In this document: positions 6,955 through 6,959 of the stretch, piece after piece
Layout: the number at the start of each line of letters is the position of its first letter
How positions within the stretch are numbered: the stretch's first letter is position 1
Assembly (NCBI GenBank): GCA_003526435.1
Contig: DPWF01000325.1
Span: 1-6,959 of the forward strand
Reading direction: 5' to 3'
DNA length: 6,959 nucleotides
DNA from: Chitinophagaceae bacterium
GTDB taxonomy: Bacteria; Bacteroidota; Bacteroidia; Chitinophagales; Chitinophagaceae
Made by a program: the position numbers and the translations under genes
Notes under the pieces: generated by a model
The model's database searches: none
The model's input: only the letters and a program-made list of their open reading frames with translations
Told to the model about the DNA's origin: nothing

Positions 6955-6959
6955 ATGAC
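6955..6959 (+). CDS. Probable start of the next gene (only ATGAC visible)
   Basis: An ATG lies eight bases after a perfect -7 promoter box and 35 bases after the helicase stop, on the same strand. Only five bases are inside the window, so nothing can be said about the product. From what is known of ligase-associated repair clusters, a metallophosphoesterase nuclease (PdeM type), ligase or exonuclease gene is possible here, but the sequence does not show it. Confidence 0.35.

Overview
The window looks like ordinary chromosome from a member of the Bacteroidota, probably the Chitinophagales/Chitinophagaceae (the rank is inference). Several signs support this. Putative promoters match the Bacteroidota sigma pattern (a TTTG-like box, about 20 bases, then TAnnTTTG) and sit very close to the start codons. 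Shine-Dalgarno sequences are mostly absent. There is a DUF2807 'head GIN' surface lipoprotein, a secreted protein with a typical Ser|Gln signal cleavage site, and a ligase-associated Lhr-type helicase of a kind common in this phylum.

Layout: bases 1-515 (minus strand) hold the N-terminal third to half of an MFS transporter cut by the window edge. Bases 516-608 are a compact intergenic region. In it, the terminator of the next minus-strand gene abuts and partly overlaps the putative MFS promoter. Bases 609-1331 (minus) encode the DUF2807 lipoprotein, with a repetitive Gly-rich beta architecture. Bases 1332-1450 are a divergent promoter region. On the plus strand, guaA (GMP synthase, 1451-2986) is followed after 10 bases by a secreted type I periplasmic-binding-protein-like gene (2997-4178). 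Next come a small zinc-finger-like DUF2256 gene (4214-4405) and an Lhr-Core-type DEXH helicase of the ligase-associated DNA repair family (4454-6919). At the right edge a strong-looking promoter box precedes an ATG at 6955, of which only five bases are visible.

How the genes may work together: guaA and the binding-protein gene look like one transcription unit. DUF2256 and the helicase look like a second unit, or a continuation of the first, since no terminator was seen between 4178 and 4214. The other members of the ligase-associated repair cluster (ATP-dependent ligase, exonuclease, metallophosphoesterase nuclease) are not in the window, though one could begin at 6955. No tRNA, rRNA, CRISPR array, insertion sequence or phage gene was seen. 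I found no convincing undescribed system. The most interesting points are the binding-protein gene without a transporter next to guaA, the DUF2256-helicase pairing, the strictly alternating repeat in the DUF2807 protein, and the near-leaderless guaA promoter.
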